Shown piece after piece: positions 1-13,500 of a DNA stretch of 64,000 nucleotides; positions within the stretch are counted from its first letter, which is position 1; each line of letters begins with the position of its first letter. The DNA is taken from the NCBI GenBank assembly GCA_964036155.1, contig OZ038423.1, positions 57,117,249 through 57,181,248 on the forward strand, read 5' to 3'. Source of the stretch: Diploscapter coronatus (Eukaryota > Nematoda > Chromadorea > Rhabditida > Rhabditidae). Both the position numbers and the translations under genes were made by a program. Below the pieces are notes generated by a model. It was not told the origin of the DNA. It was given only the letters and a program-made list of their open reading frames with translations, and did not search any database.

Positions 1-183
1 CCTTCAAAATTTAGAAGAACTGTACATTTTTATAAGTGAAAAACGATATCCCAACCTGAGTTACTTTTACTTATTTAGTCATTTCGCTTCGTGTAATGTA
101 AAAATTTCTTTGTATGTTATCCTTCCATATATATATATTTTTTTTTTATTTAGATATGGCAAGTTTGAAAAATTTTTAAATAC

Positions 184-3100
184 AGACCTCGCCAAATCGC
201 TCTCGACTCCCTCCTGCCTCTTGAGCAAATCCTGCGTCTTCTCGCCCATTAGCCTGTACTGTTCGGCCATTTCTTCTGGAAGGTGTGACAAAGTTCGCTG
301 GAGCTGGGATTGCTCCAGAAGGGATTGCATCTAAAAATTCAAAGTTTAAAAAATCGATCATTTGATTCTTTTCCGAACACTAGAAAATCTCTTACAGAAT
401 GTCTGAAGGAAATTATAATTTTCAAAACTATCGATAATCTTACTTCCTTTTCAATAAACCTCGAAAAGAAGCAATTTTTTAAAAGTATGTTTCAAATAAA
501 TTGTAAAATCTTAAAATTAAAAAAAAAAACTTGCAATGAACAATTATTTGAATAGTATGTAATAATAATGATTTACCCGAACCCCATTCGATTCCATTTT
601 CTGTTGGGGTGGTTGAACGTAGTAGCCTTGAGGCATCTGGGGCATACCGCCTGAAAATCAAATGCATCAACATTTTGAACCAGGAATAATTTTAGCTTCA
701 TCTCTTTATCGCTATTAAATTTTACCTGGTGGAATGGGTGGGACTTTGAATCGTTCGGGCAGACCATCCACTGGGGACATCATTTCTGAATTAAACGCGT
801 CATTTTCTTTCAAATCAATGGTGATATCCTTGATAGAAAAAGTTCAAACTTTAACGGTTTCTCCAGTGTTTAAAACCGAGTAAACTTTAGCCGCAAGTAA
901 ATATCATTCCTAAAAATCGTACGTGGTCTTCCGGATTGTGGTTGTTGGGAGAAAATGTTGCCGGTTGGAGAGGAAACTGTGGGACTGTCAACTGAGGAGG
1001 ATTGAGAGCTGACTCGCGCCGTGCTGCCAACTCGACGAGCGCGACGGCAACCTCGGTCCGTTCTGCAATTTGAAACGTTATAAGTTTTAGAACTTCTACA
1101 AATTAATCAAATATTCTTATTTAATGGGGTTGGTTTTTACATATATAAAGTCGAAATTTCTAGAAAAGTGTTCAAAAATCATACCTATTCTGCCGGGCCC
1201 TTAATACGTAGTGCTGTCTTCTCTCTGCATCCAGCTGCCTCCACAGTTTGTGCATTTGCTTTATCCTCTCATTTATTTCGGGGTATTGCTCTTTCAGATA
1301 GGAATGCTCGGAATTGACGTAGAGCACTGCGGCTATTGTGGCACCGAGACCAAGTGGCTCGTCTTCCAGCCATCTCGCCGAATTCGACTTGTCGTTGTTC
1401 GCGTCCAGACCCTACAATTTTTTTTTTGAAAAAGAGCATGAAGACTATTCAAATTTATCATAAATCACTTTTAAAAATTCAAAATCCCAAAGTTTCTCTA
1501 ATCTTAATGTAAAATTCTCTAAGTTTGTATTTTTTTTAAATATGTATGAAAAACAATTTCTAGATGAAGCTAAGATATTTTTAAGAAATTGAAGATTGAT
1601 AGAAATTTACCTGATCCGATGAAGTCCTAACCAAGGTAGGTGGCATGTTTTGACCTGGCATTCCCGTATTGTCTTGTCCCATTTGTGACTGCATATCCAT
1701 TCCGGGTTGACCATACATAGATGGTTTCTGTTGTTGCTGCTGCATCATATGGGGCATCTGAAAACATTGTATGTTTCAGAAAAGGCTTTAATCTGATTGA
1801 ATAAAAAATAGCTAGTGAGAATAGTAGAGCAAGAAATTTAAAAAGAAAGTGAAATTCTAACCACTCACGTTTTCTTTCAATTTTGCAGAAGTAAACTTTG
1901 ATAAAACTGAACATGCAACTTCTAAAGTCTTCGTAACAAGATTGCGAATAGTTGAAAAATTAGCCAATTTTTCCAAATAATTTACCTGATGTTGATTGGG
2001 GTGCATTTGATGCGGCCCATTTTGGAAGTCATGGTGGTGTTGATTCAAGTTTGCTTGACCTGGCTGCATTCCCTGCTGACTCTGCATGGGACCAGCTGGA
2101 TGTTGCTGAGAAGTCGAGGGGCCTTGGTTGGAAGAAGGCGGCTGAAATCATCTTTCAATCTCGTCATTATCTTCAGATTTGAGTTTAACTCGACGATTTT
2201 GACTCGGTTAAAGACTTTTCAAAGAATACCCTTCGAAAAGAGTCTAAAAATGTCAAAGTATGCACGGACACAACATATGAGGGTAAACCTATGCATTTTC
2301 GATGCTTTTATCGATGAAATTTTGAAATTCTATTACAACAATTAAATTAATTCCCAAGTTAGAAAAAAAACCCAAAAGTGGCATATTTTTATTTTCTACC
2401 TGTTGATTGGTATTTCCGAAGTTGGCGTCACTTCTAACGAGGTCGATGGCATCGTTCAGATAGAGAGAGTCGTCAAAGGCCTCGTCCTCCTCGTCCTCCA
2501 TCAGCATCGAGAAATCCATCGTGTTCACGTCCATGTCCAAGTCTCTGGAAAAGCAATACTTTAAAAATTAGTTCATTGAAAATTGCACGAGCTTCTTAAA
2601 TAGTGAAAAATGTTTAAAATCGGTTACACTTTCACTATAAAACCATGTTTTCATAGAAAAGACATTAGTGTTAGCGAAATAGATGCAAAAATTCTTGTAA
2701 AAAATAAATAAAATTCGCCTCAGACTGCTCATACACTTGTAAAGATAGGGAAAAATAGCCTAGTTCAAAATGAGAAGGGAAAAAACTGACCTCAAATCCA
2801 TGGACTCCAATATATCATTCTCTGTCATATCATTTCTGAGCATTTCGGTTGCTTCATAGCTCAATTCGTGTCCATTATGCCCGTCCGCATGCCCATTTTT
2901 GCCCGAGGATTGCTCCATCAAATGTGGCTCCTCCAAGGTGACTTCGATCAGGTTCTTGCCCTCGACGGCCTTCATGCCGAAGAAGTTTTCCTGCAAATCA
3001 AAAAATTAACCTATAGTCTTTTTTCTAAAAGTCATCTTTGAAAATGTTTAAAATTCACAAGATTTATGTATCCTATAGTATTCTTATCAAACATCGTTAC

Positions 3101-6100
3101 AAAATTGAAAGAAGTGCTTGACAGCAGGTTCCGAAATTCAAAATCTTAGATGTAGTTTTTCTCCAAAAACAAATAATGAAATTGATTGATTTTTAGAAAA
3201 TAGCAAGCAACAACAACGAATTACCTGAATAATAGCGGGATAGGCATCTTCCAAAAATGATTTTCGGGGTTTTCTCGGCTTCCTCTGTTTCTTGCCTTCG
3301 TCTTCCGGACCCTGAGTCGGGCCATTGCTATTCGAATTTCCTCCGGCAGAAGCGCTGCTGCTAGTTACTTCATCCTCATTTTGCACCAGTCGATTCCGGG
3401 CCTGTTTCACGACGAACCCACCGACCCCTGAAAACCATTGGAGTTTTATACTTTATCGAATTTTCGAAATCGGAAACTTGATCATCAAAATACAACTCTT
3501 ATGAGGCGTTATGATTTTGGCGAAACATATAGAAAGTTTCTTCGAAAAAAGATTACACAAATTTATGATACATTTCAAGACACCATATCCTACGTTTCAA
3601 AATAACTATTTTAGCAACTCGATTCTTGAACTGATGTTCTGTAAGGAATTTAGGTTTCTAAAAAGTCAGCCTTACCAATTTTGGTCAATCGCCTTCCCGG
3701 CCCGCCTCCTCTGCCAGAGCCGCGGCCCCTGCCAGACGATGAAATGATCGGCTCGAATTCCTCCGGCTGGTATTCCTCGTCAATGCTGCCGACTGAAAAA
3801 TGATAAAACAACATTTTTCGAAGATCATAAAATAGAAAAAAGCAAAAGTAAAAAAATTATCTTTTAAAGTTCATCGAGCCACAAAATTTTCGAGATTATG
3901 GCATAGAAATAGGGAAAAATTATAGTATGTAAAAAAGAATCCCTTACAATGATCAAAGCTGTCGGATCTGTGGTATCCGCCATACATGGACTCGAGTGGG
4001 TTGGGTCGAATGACTGAAGGCATGAACTTCGAGCCGAGCACTTCCTCTGCAGCCTTGTTCAACGCGACGTTGTCACAGACTACGACATTGTGAGAATCTG
4101 CTGAAATCTCGAGTAGTCTTATTTTTACGAAAAGACCTATCTTAAAACAACGCTTTATCTTTAAAGATCGAGAGTTCATAGCCTTTACGATTAATAGATG
4201 CATTTTTCCAAATGGTAAATGGATTTTTAAAATCTACCCCCGAAAGGCATGAAATTCGCGAAATTCTTGGTCGAAGGTCTGCAGGCCGTGCACCGCATTC
4301 GTCCTTGAGCCGCTTGCTCCAGCATTTCGTCGTTGTACAAATCTTCACATGTGCCGTGATACCATCTGAAAATTTCAAATTAAGAAAACCTTATCATTTG
4401 AAAGAATCTTTTAAAAGCAACTTCTGAAGAAAAACTCGTACTTCAGACAAGAACTGCATCTTATGATCTTATCCCCGACATTGTAGGCTCTGACACATTT
4501 TGGACACTTTCTCATTGAGTGACATGCGAGGCAGAGGCCGTCTTTGGTCAGGTCCAATCCAGACGCAACCCGCACGTTGCAACGACGACATCGGGCGCAC
4601 CTGAAAATGGAAATTTTGAAAAATGTTGAATCATTCATATTTCAATGTTTAGGAAATAAGTAAAATGCGTTCGAAGTTATTTTTAAAGTAGCATAAATTA
4701 TAGAAAAGTTCCTGGAAATGTAATTTGTTCACCCTTTTCTCTCAAAATAAGCCAAATACGCTTCATAAATGTTTTATCAGAAAGTCGTTGGAATGAAAGA
4801 TTGGTAAATGGTCCTGTTCAAATCCTCTTACCATTGACATCTCCACGGTCCTGGTGGGATTCTTTCCAGTCTCGGAGTCAGACAGTAGATGTGATAGGAG
4901 ATGTCGCACTCTTCGCAGAGCAGTAATTTCGACTCGTCTTCGCCCTTCCCGCATCCTTCACACACCGTGCAGTCCAGACAACGCCAACCACGGCAGACCA
5001 CTGCGTTGTTTAGCTGAAATTGAGGATTGCTGTAATTTTTGAAACAAATTTAAAGGCACTTTTCTTACAAATTCTCAAATATTTGCCAGTTTCGAAGAAA
5101 ATGGATGATTCTGTGGCTATTCAAATCGTAAAATTCGATATTTTCAAAGCTCAAAAATCACAGTAATTTAGCAAAAAATGAAGGTCTCAGTAGTTTTCGA
5201 AGTTGAAAGGTCAATGTGTTTATCAATTTTTTGAATCTTTCTATTTTATAACTTTTGCCAAAAATACCTTATCATGGAGTCCAACGCAGTAAGTGTGGTA
5301 GGTCTGAGCGCAATTCGAACAGGCGACCATCGAGCTTTCCGGCCCCTTACCGACTGAGCCGCACACCAAGCAGAGACAGGCCTGAGGATGAAAATTCTAA
5401 TTTTTCAGGAAAACTATTGCCTACTTTTTGCAGAAATTCGTCGTCCTGCTCGCAGAGAACCACGGTTCGAACGTACTCCGCGTCTTCGGATTTCGCGTGA
5501 CGCTCTTCTTCGTCGACTAAAATCGAATATGTAAATTTCAAAGAATTTGTAAAATAGACAGAAAAGACAACGAAATGATTTACGAAAGAACATAGTTGAA
5601 GGTTTATAAAAAAAAAAAAACTGGCAAACATGTTAAGAAAAAAACTTGAGAAAATCAATAGAATGGAAATAAATGAAATCTCACCGATCATAGCTTCGTC
5701 GATCTCCCTAACGTTCGACTGGACGATGTTCTGGAACTGGTTATGATAGGCGTTGTTCTGGAAGAACTCGTTCAGCAGCATTTTCGCGTTCTGCTGGCCT
5801 TGGATAATCGCAGAAGCGTAAGAAGAGGCCGAGGATCTGAAAATCAGACTTGAAAGAAGACAAGTGCAAAAATTCACTATCATCTCTAAGCATGTGATGA
5901 GATAGTAATTATAACTGGCTGGGATAACTCATCAAATAAGACGCGATGCGGTTTGAAAAGCTTACAAGTCTGCTGAAAATGCATATTTCAACAAACTATA
6001 GAAATCACTTTCGTCAGAAAAGTTTCAAATTTAAAAACCAAAAGAGGTATAAAAATTTCGTTAAATTCGATGAAATAGCAAAGAAAAACGAATAAAATAA

Positions 6101-8404
6101 AAAGAACCGCCGAATGAGCGAATGCCGTCAACACGCGCATTCGAAGACTCAGAGGAAGAGGAGAAAGAAATACGCTCGTTTTCTTCCGTTTCAAGTTATC
6201 GATCATCTACAATATCAGAGATAGATAGAGCACTTTGCTATGGGAAACTCTCGCATGTTTCTAGAAGTGAATGTTTTCAAACATATCCGAAAAAATCAAA
6301 TAGAACTAGTAGAGAGATCAGAATAAAGATTGCGGAGTAAATAAGAAAGGCGCTTTGAATTCTCGTAATACCACTATACTATCTTACTCTAAAAAAGAGA
6401 AAGAAATTTGAATAATCCGAAATTTAATAATTAAACAAATTTTGCTTCCAAATCATACCTGCCCCGTCCTCGTCCTCTGCCGACGCCCTTATTCGCTTGC
6501 TGGCCTCCGCCTCGGCTGCCTCGGCCGCCCCGCTTTCCCCTCGTCGTTCCCGGAATCGTTCCGGATTTCTCGCCGGTGAAAATGTTCGGAGGTTTTCCCG
6601 CGCCTCGTTTCGACGTCGAACTTCCCCGAACGCCAGGCTTCTTCTTGGCGCCGCGACCTCGATAGCCGCCTCGAACGCTGAAACATTTTCCTACTTGAAA
6701 AGTAGTACTCTGATAGTCTTCGACTTTTTAGCTTTACCAGACGAAAAACTTTCTGGGCTATGTCGCACATTTTATATGAATCTAGTAAATGTGAAAAGAG
6801 TCTTCTGCCACTTTTTAAATCTTTTCCAGAAAGAAAACTATTTGAATCTTTGTACGCTCTTTTTATAGATTAATGGATTAGAGGTGTAATCGATAGAAAG
6901 TTGTTTTAAAAATTCGATTTTTATTCACTTTTTGAAGCATATTAAAAAATTAGAAAACTGACCTAGCCGGAACAAAGTCTTCATCGATATCAGAGGACGA
7001 ATTTTCCGGGTAGAACGGGGAGTTTCTCGCGCTGTCTGAGGTCGTAGCCGGGGAGGCGATTCCTTCTGACAGATTATAGACATCCGTGAATTCTGCTCCG
7101 ACTCCGCTCGTTACTCCTCCTGAAAAATTATCGTCTTTGAAAAGAATTAGCAAAATTTGAAAAACGCAAATTTCAACAATGAGGCAAACTTTTGAATATC
7201 ATACCTGATGGAAGCGGGGGCGAGTTGTTCGAATGATAGCTGGTCGGCGGAGCCATATCGGAACTGCCTGTCATTGAAGACGACACACCGGAAGTTGTGT
7301 CTGGAAAATAAAGCGTAGTTCCGGGAAATGACGTCAGATAAAATTGAAAAATTACAGCAATTTATAAGTCACAGGAGGAGAAAGTAATTATCTTTCTTGC
7401 ATTAAGGATCACTATGTGAAAGTAATTCTCAAAAATTCAAGAACTCAATGTTTCCCGAAACTTTATCACTACCATAAGCAAAGATTACGGTACCTTCACA
7501 AATTCATGACAAGAAACGTTGAAATAGAGTATCCTTGCAAAATAATTGCAAATAAAGATAATAACACAATACTGACTTGTATTCTGCTCCTCGTGCCCCG
7601 GACTAGGGTTGCTCATTCCGGAAAGCATTACGTCTTGCACTAGCGGAGAGCGTCTGCACATCGCACACGTGAAGCCGTCCAGACCGCCCTCGGAGCTATC
7701 ACAGGACGTATGCACGTATCTGAAAATGATCTAACTAGTCTAAACTTTATCAGTTCATCATTTGAAAATAAAAGATTTCAGTAAAAATTTAAAGTTCGAG
7801 TCATTTTCTTACGTCTACGATTTCGGAACATTTTTAGAAAACATAAGTAAACGTTATTAGCTACAGTTATCTCCAGAATGAAAGATTATATAATTGAAGA
7901 GTCTTGAAGAGTTTTTTAAAACCCAATTTCCCTACTTGTTACAAGTAGTGCACATTCTGGCCTGAGTGTGTCGCATGTCGACGAGCAGCCCGCACATCGA
8001 GCAGCTCATCGAAGGACCCACAGTCATCATTGAGACAGATGAACTAGAGTCGGGGCCTACTCCTGGAAAATTTGTAGAAATTACAAAAACTCAAATACCG
8101 TAATCTAGAAGGATCAATCACTTCAAATTTCACTTATTTTCAGAAAATATTTTAATGTCTGGAAGATTGTATCGAAAAACAGCTCCTGAAGGAACGCAGT
8201 TTGAGTTACACTGACTCAGGAAATATAAATCTTCTAGGAAATTGTGTATTTTCGCAAAATCTCACCATTACAAGAATCGCACACCTCCGCACTGCCCTTT
8301 ACGGCGCCGCCGCACTCTATGCACTGAAAGTGTTCAAATCAAAATTTTCATTTAAAAAAGATAATAGTTTTGAAAACAAATTGAGGAAAATCGCTGACCA
8401 TCAT
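184..8404 (-). CDS. set-16: KMT2C/D (trithorax-related) histone H3K4 methyltransferase, N-terminal part, continues past left edge
   Basis: About 26 exons on the minus strand, roughly 1,150 residues. The start is ATGATG at 8404, before a donor; exon 2 begins CIECGG. Order seen: Cys-rich finger pair (8325-7576, CSMCG, CTTCNKYVHTSC), Gly/Arg-rich exon (6680-6460), PHD finger (5385-5268, CLVCGS and CSNCAQTYHTYC), PHD finger (5013-4820, LLLCEECDISYHIYCLTP), a third finger split over 4601-4240 (CPKCVRAYNVGDKIIRCSSC then WYHGTCEDLYN and CTACRP), an Arg/Gly stretch near 3700, acidic and Gln-rich exons, an HMG box (1410-1180, LKEQYP, IKQMHKLWRQL) and a coiled-coil exon (330-184). This order matches the KMT2C/D family, which mono-methylates H3K4 at enhancers in the COMPASS-like nuclear complex. 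The FYRN/FYRC and SET domains are expected left of the window. The N-terminus is much shorter than vertebrate KMT2C/D, typical of invertebrates. Family assignment is confident; individual exon edges less so. Confidence 0.9.
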
Positions 8405-10546
8405 CTTGGACGCTTGTGGAGTTTGTAAATGTCGCTTGTACCGCCAAAATCAGACTCGCCCGGGCGCGTCACTTTCGAATCATCGCATTCAAATCTTCAA
8501 ATCGCTCAATTCGACTAGATCAAATCGGATTTTTACCTGAAAATCTCGGTTAAACAAAAAATTTTAGCCAAAATCGAATCTCTAACCACGATAACCAATT
8601 TCAATGAGGAATTATACGAGAACGCAACGCGATTCGCGTTGCATTCGATAAATCAAAGGTAGATTAAGGGAAAGGAAAAAGCTGAGATCACGGTAGAATC
8701 CCCGCCCAGAAAATGAAGTCTCCGAAGTTCCCCCGAATTGCTCCCAGACGAGAGGATACGGTTTTCCGGCGATTACCCCCCGGGTAAGTTTTATCTCTCG
8801 AGTAGGCGAACCTATCGATTGGTTGGACCACGGCCAACAGGCCGCTCACGCGACCGCGTCGCGCCGAAAGGGCGAGAGACGCAGACGAACAGAGCAACGG
8901 GGAAATAGTCGAGTGATGTGAAGGACGAGAGAAAGGGAGGAAAGGGTTGGCAAGGGCAGTCCTCTGCCTCCTCGATTGATCCCCCTTGGAGAGAAGCCCC
9001 TCCCCATTCTACCCTCTCGCGCACTGCCCCTGTCGAGCAATGTAACCCCCTAACAACAAATCGAGGGACCAACCAATATTCGATGCCATTTTTGAAAATT
9101 TTACCAAAAAGTCGTGAAAATCCCCTGAAAACTCTAGATTTGCGCGTGAAAAAATGAATAAACTAACAAAAACACTTGCGAAGATCGCATTTAGGTTTGA
9201 AAAGTTATCGTTTCATTTTTTATTTCGGATTTCTTGTGTTAGTTATTTTCGAACTAATCTTGTGTGCTCAATTTGCCTTATCATAAATCTTCATATCAGG
9301 CTCGGTGTATAGCTCGTGTAAAAAATTCAATTTTTGCCAGATTTTTCAATTTTCAAGCAAAATTTTATTGTTTAAAATCGACTGATAAAAGCTTCAACAT
9401 GCAAAAATTCAAAGTACCAAACATATGTACATAAAAGTCGCATAAATAACACCAACAAGAAGACGGGAATATCAGTGTTTAGTGAAGCAAATGTGGATGT
9501 GAAAATTCTCATACAAAGTATAACAGCAAACCTCGTTTTCTACATGATCTTACCAGTAACAAATAAAAAACTTTAAAAGAATTGGAAAAAAAAATAATTT
9601 TGGGACTATCTACATAGGTACGGTGAAGAAGTTGCGCAAGATGTAAAGATGGGCAGCCGAGAGATGACGGGATGACGTGAGGACGCGAGCTACCTTTTCT
9701 CACATTCTCTCCCTACTTTCACCCCCTCGCCTCTTCCTAACTATAGCACACGTCCTCATGTCATCTCGTCATTTCAAAATTGCCTAAAAATGAACAACTT
9801 TCCTAATGACATGGGTAGTGTGAGAAAAGTTATGAGTTCTGAAAAGTATCGACGTTTTTCTGAAACCATAGCATATCTCAGGAAAAAAATGAAAAAATAT
9901 AAGTAAAAGTAAGAGACAGTACCTGACGAGATATCAAGAGATATCGAGTAGAGGTGATGACGGAATTTACAACTTTACAGTAGGAATTCTCGAACATGAT
10001 ATTGGAAGAAAATGCCTAGAGGCATCACATGGAAACAAGGCGTACGTCCGCCCAAGTTTAGCAGGAAATTTGATTTTTGTAGGTTAGGAGAAGACCGAGT
10101 CTTCTATTTTAAAATCGTATTTTGATACAAGATTTAGAGCAAAAATATCTAACGTAGAAGAAAAATCTTGATAGTCTGGCCATTTTACAACTACGACACG
10201 AAAATCGCATATTCCCCTACCAAATCAAGCTGAGTGGTGGTAAAATGACCGAATTAACAAATTTTCAGTGTCGATGTCTCGGATTGACGAAGCATCGAAT
10301 GAGAAACTGGACGACGACGCAAATGAACCGTCACAAGATGGCACAACATCGGCAGACACCTGCAAGTTTACGGTATTTTAATTTTCATTCAAAAATTTCG
10401 GGACTCAATCTCACTCTCATTCACGAAGGAAGCGTCAAAGTTTCGGAAAACTTGAATGCTTCTTCATCAAGACACCTGCAGCGTTAGGAACTTCAATCAA
10501 TACGAGTTAGAAGCTGGTGATTTTGACAAACTTTAGTCGTGACTTA
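8405..10546. other. intergenic region: 5' flank of the KMT2 gene and 3' flank of the F-box gene
   Basis: No convincing coding exon on either strand. The part at 8680-9060 is richer in G and C than its surroundings and probably holds the KMT2 promoter. A perfectible inverted repeat lies at 9663-9772 (separate entry). Short open frames here lack splice signals or recognisable protein features. Confidence 0.5.
9663..9772. repeat. inverted repeat, 24-nt arms, possible small MITE
   Basis: The left arm GATGACGGGATGACGTGAGG (from 9663) is complementary to the right arm ending at 9772, which reads CCTCATGTCATCTCGTCATT; the arms differ at only a few positions and are separated by about 60 nt of pyrimidine-rich DNA. 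The arm sequence resembles that of the inverted repeat at 36031-36131. Confidence 0.6.
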
Positions 10547-13500
10547 CTATTCTAGTAAAATTGGAATAAAAAGTAAGTCACGGCCAAATCTACTCGATGG
10601 GTGATCAGTCCATCGAGCATCGAAATTCGTGATTTTGCAGCAATTGGGACAACTCCTCACTGGAAAGAAGTAATGTGTGTGAATTTTTGAGAGACAATCG
10701 GACAACTCGAGAGGAAGAAGAGGTGAAGTGAATCACGCACCCGCCCGATTCGTTACTGGATTCGTCGGGGGTGTCACCGGCGCGAAATACGCCTGGATCT
10801 CGACGTGCGGACGTTGGTGCTGAAAACGGAAATCATCAACGATTCCATGTGCGCCATTTTCTTTAAAGTCTCAAAAATCGTATCTTTGCACTGAGAACCA
10901 GTGTCATGAAGTATTATCGTTCTCGTTAAAATGTTTTTTTTCTTTTTAAAATTTCAAATCCCCATGCCTTGTAGCGGTTGATGGCCTCTTTGGAGATGTT
11001 CTGGCAATCATACAGAGCGATCCTGCGCAATGAGCGAACATGTCTTAGATGGGACAGTGCAGAATCGGTTAGCATCGGACAGTTGTCGAGTTCAAGCACC
11101 TAAATTCAATGTTCGAGGCATCCCTTGCTTCAAATTATCACAAACCTGTAATTTCTCCCGGTTGTGCTCCGAGAGCACGTGAACGGACTCGTCGGTAATT
11201 AGTTCGCAGTGAGATAGGGACTATAAAGGTGGCCATTAGGCGAAGTTAGCTTCGAAAACCTACCAATTGACACAGATTAGAGCAGTTTACGCTGAGGGAA
11301 TTTATGGTCGTATCGGTGATTAGGGAACAATCTTCCAAGTCCAATCTCTCGAGTCTCTTGCAAGCGCGGGCCAATTGCACAAATCCTCCATCCGACAACA
11401 GTACGCATCCGCTCAATTCAAGCACCCTGAAATACGACCCATAAGATCTAGCTAAATTTTCAAATCTTTACGTCAAATTCTTGCACCCAGCTGCCAAGTG
11501 ATTCAACGATCGGTCGGTGATTTGCGAGCAGTTTGATAGACAGAGGTATTCCAGCTTTGGGCATCCTTCCGAAATATTCTTCACAGTGTCATCATTTACG
11601 AAGCACGAGAGCATGTTGAGCTTGACGAGATTACCCATATTGCCAACGACTGGAGCGAAGACTTGTTCGGTTAGCTAAAGTTGTTGAGTTTTCAGTAGTT
11701 TTCCTGAAGCTGCTGCTCACCCCTTCACACCCCCTCAGAATTAAGGTCTCCAGATTTGGACAATGAGTGAGCAAGTGTTGAACGCCCCTGTCCTGCACGT
11801 TATCACACCAACTGATATTCAGATAGGTTAGCAGGGGACACCCCTCTCCGATATATTTCATGGCTCGATCCGTGATCGCGGAACAATTTTCGAGGTTCAA
11901 GTGACGTAATTTATGACAGTGTTTACCCAGGTTTTCGCAGGAGCTAGAACACGTCAAGCTTTATGAAAGTTAACCATTTAAACGCTTACGCATCGGTAAC
12001 CCGTTTGCATTTGTACAGACTCAGGTGCTCGATATTGGCACATTTCGCGGTGAAGGATCGAAGAGCAGAGTCCTAATGTGAGAAATTTTATGGGAGTTTC
12101 AAGAAGCGAAATTCTACCTGAACGTTTTCACATCCTTTCAAAGATAACTGCTTGAGGAAGCCGCCACACCTTCGTGCCAAGTTTTCAACAACAATCGGCT
12201 AAAAATTGCAAGTTAGATAGGAAAATCGTGACTTTCCCTACTTTAACATCCCTTTGGAAATCGAATAGATCGACTTCTTGCCAATTCGATCCGTCCAGAG
12301 CAAGAACATTCCAAAGATGGCAGGCTTGTGCCGATCGGCACAAACTGATGATATCCAAATATGAAAATATCCTGAATTTTTAGAATTATTTCGCACTTAA
12401 AGGCACTACATCTACCTCAGAATGAGCTCTTTCGGAAGCATCTTATTAATCAGGGCTTGCTCGACAGGGGCCGGCGTTAGCGTGGTTATCAGATACATCT
12501 GAAATCGAATTTTGGACATTTAAAGAGGAAATTTTTCCCATGAAGTCAAGAAAATTTTCAATTCCTCAGCCACATTCACGCACATTTTTGCCGCCTGTCT
12601 CAAGGCCAACACCTTTCCTCGACCAACCCTTCTCCCTAATGTTGACTTTTTGCATTATGCAAAAAACTCAAAACATTTTCCAAAACACAAATTCTACGAT
12701 TGAAATTTAGACTTTAGAAGGAAATTATTGATGAGCTGGTGCCACTTATGGGAGGACGATCGTCAGAAACCCTTGCGACCTACCCCTATATATTTTCTTA
12801 AGAATGTTGTATCTCTAATCAATCGATAACGTAAACGTTCAAATTTGCGACCTACTCCCCATAGATTTTTTCGTCTGACGAAAGTGCGCCCTAGGTCTGT
12901 GGGATGATAAACTAGTAATTGCTATGCTAAGTCGAAGATCAGCTCTAAATTGGCAGTATCTAGACTCACTCGATAAATGTGCTTGTGTCTGAATAGCTCG
13001 CTGAATTTGTCTGTATACTTGGTCGCTAGGTCGAGTGATAGGTAGTGAGGCGTCGTAACTGAGGGCGCGAAAATAATTTTTCGTGGAGAATTCTGGAGGT
13101 TGACATCGACGTCGAACGGGAAATTACGCAGTACACGCAACTCGCATGCGGACGACATTCAACGGGGTTTTTGACAGGTCGGGGATAAATATGCAAACGA
13201 AGAATGGGACTGAAGGGGAAGATGAGGGAAATTAGGGAATGAGGTGCAGACTGTAGAGGGACAATGAGACGAAAATAGAGCGAGAGAACTCGATTATAGA
13301 AAGTGAATAAGACTTGAGATATAATGGAAAACTTGAGAGAGATCCCCGCGAATTGAAATGAGAGATCAAGAGGGGAGGGTCGACTGTTGACATCCTCAAC
13401 CTTGTGCGCCTTTTCTTTATTAGACACTCACAATGCCTGAAGAAAGAGGTAAAGAATGCGGTTCTGACTATTCTTTTTTGTCCATAATCATATGCTGAAG

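Noticed and set aside
8918..9157. Open frames on both strands in the GC-richer patch near 9 kb
   Set aside because: Open in several frames at once because of base composition; no splice signals or protein features. More likely promoter sequence of the KMT2 gene.
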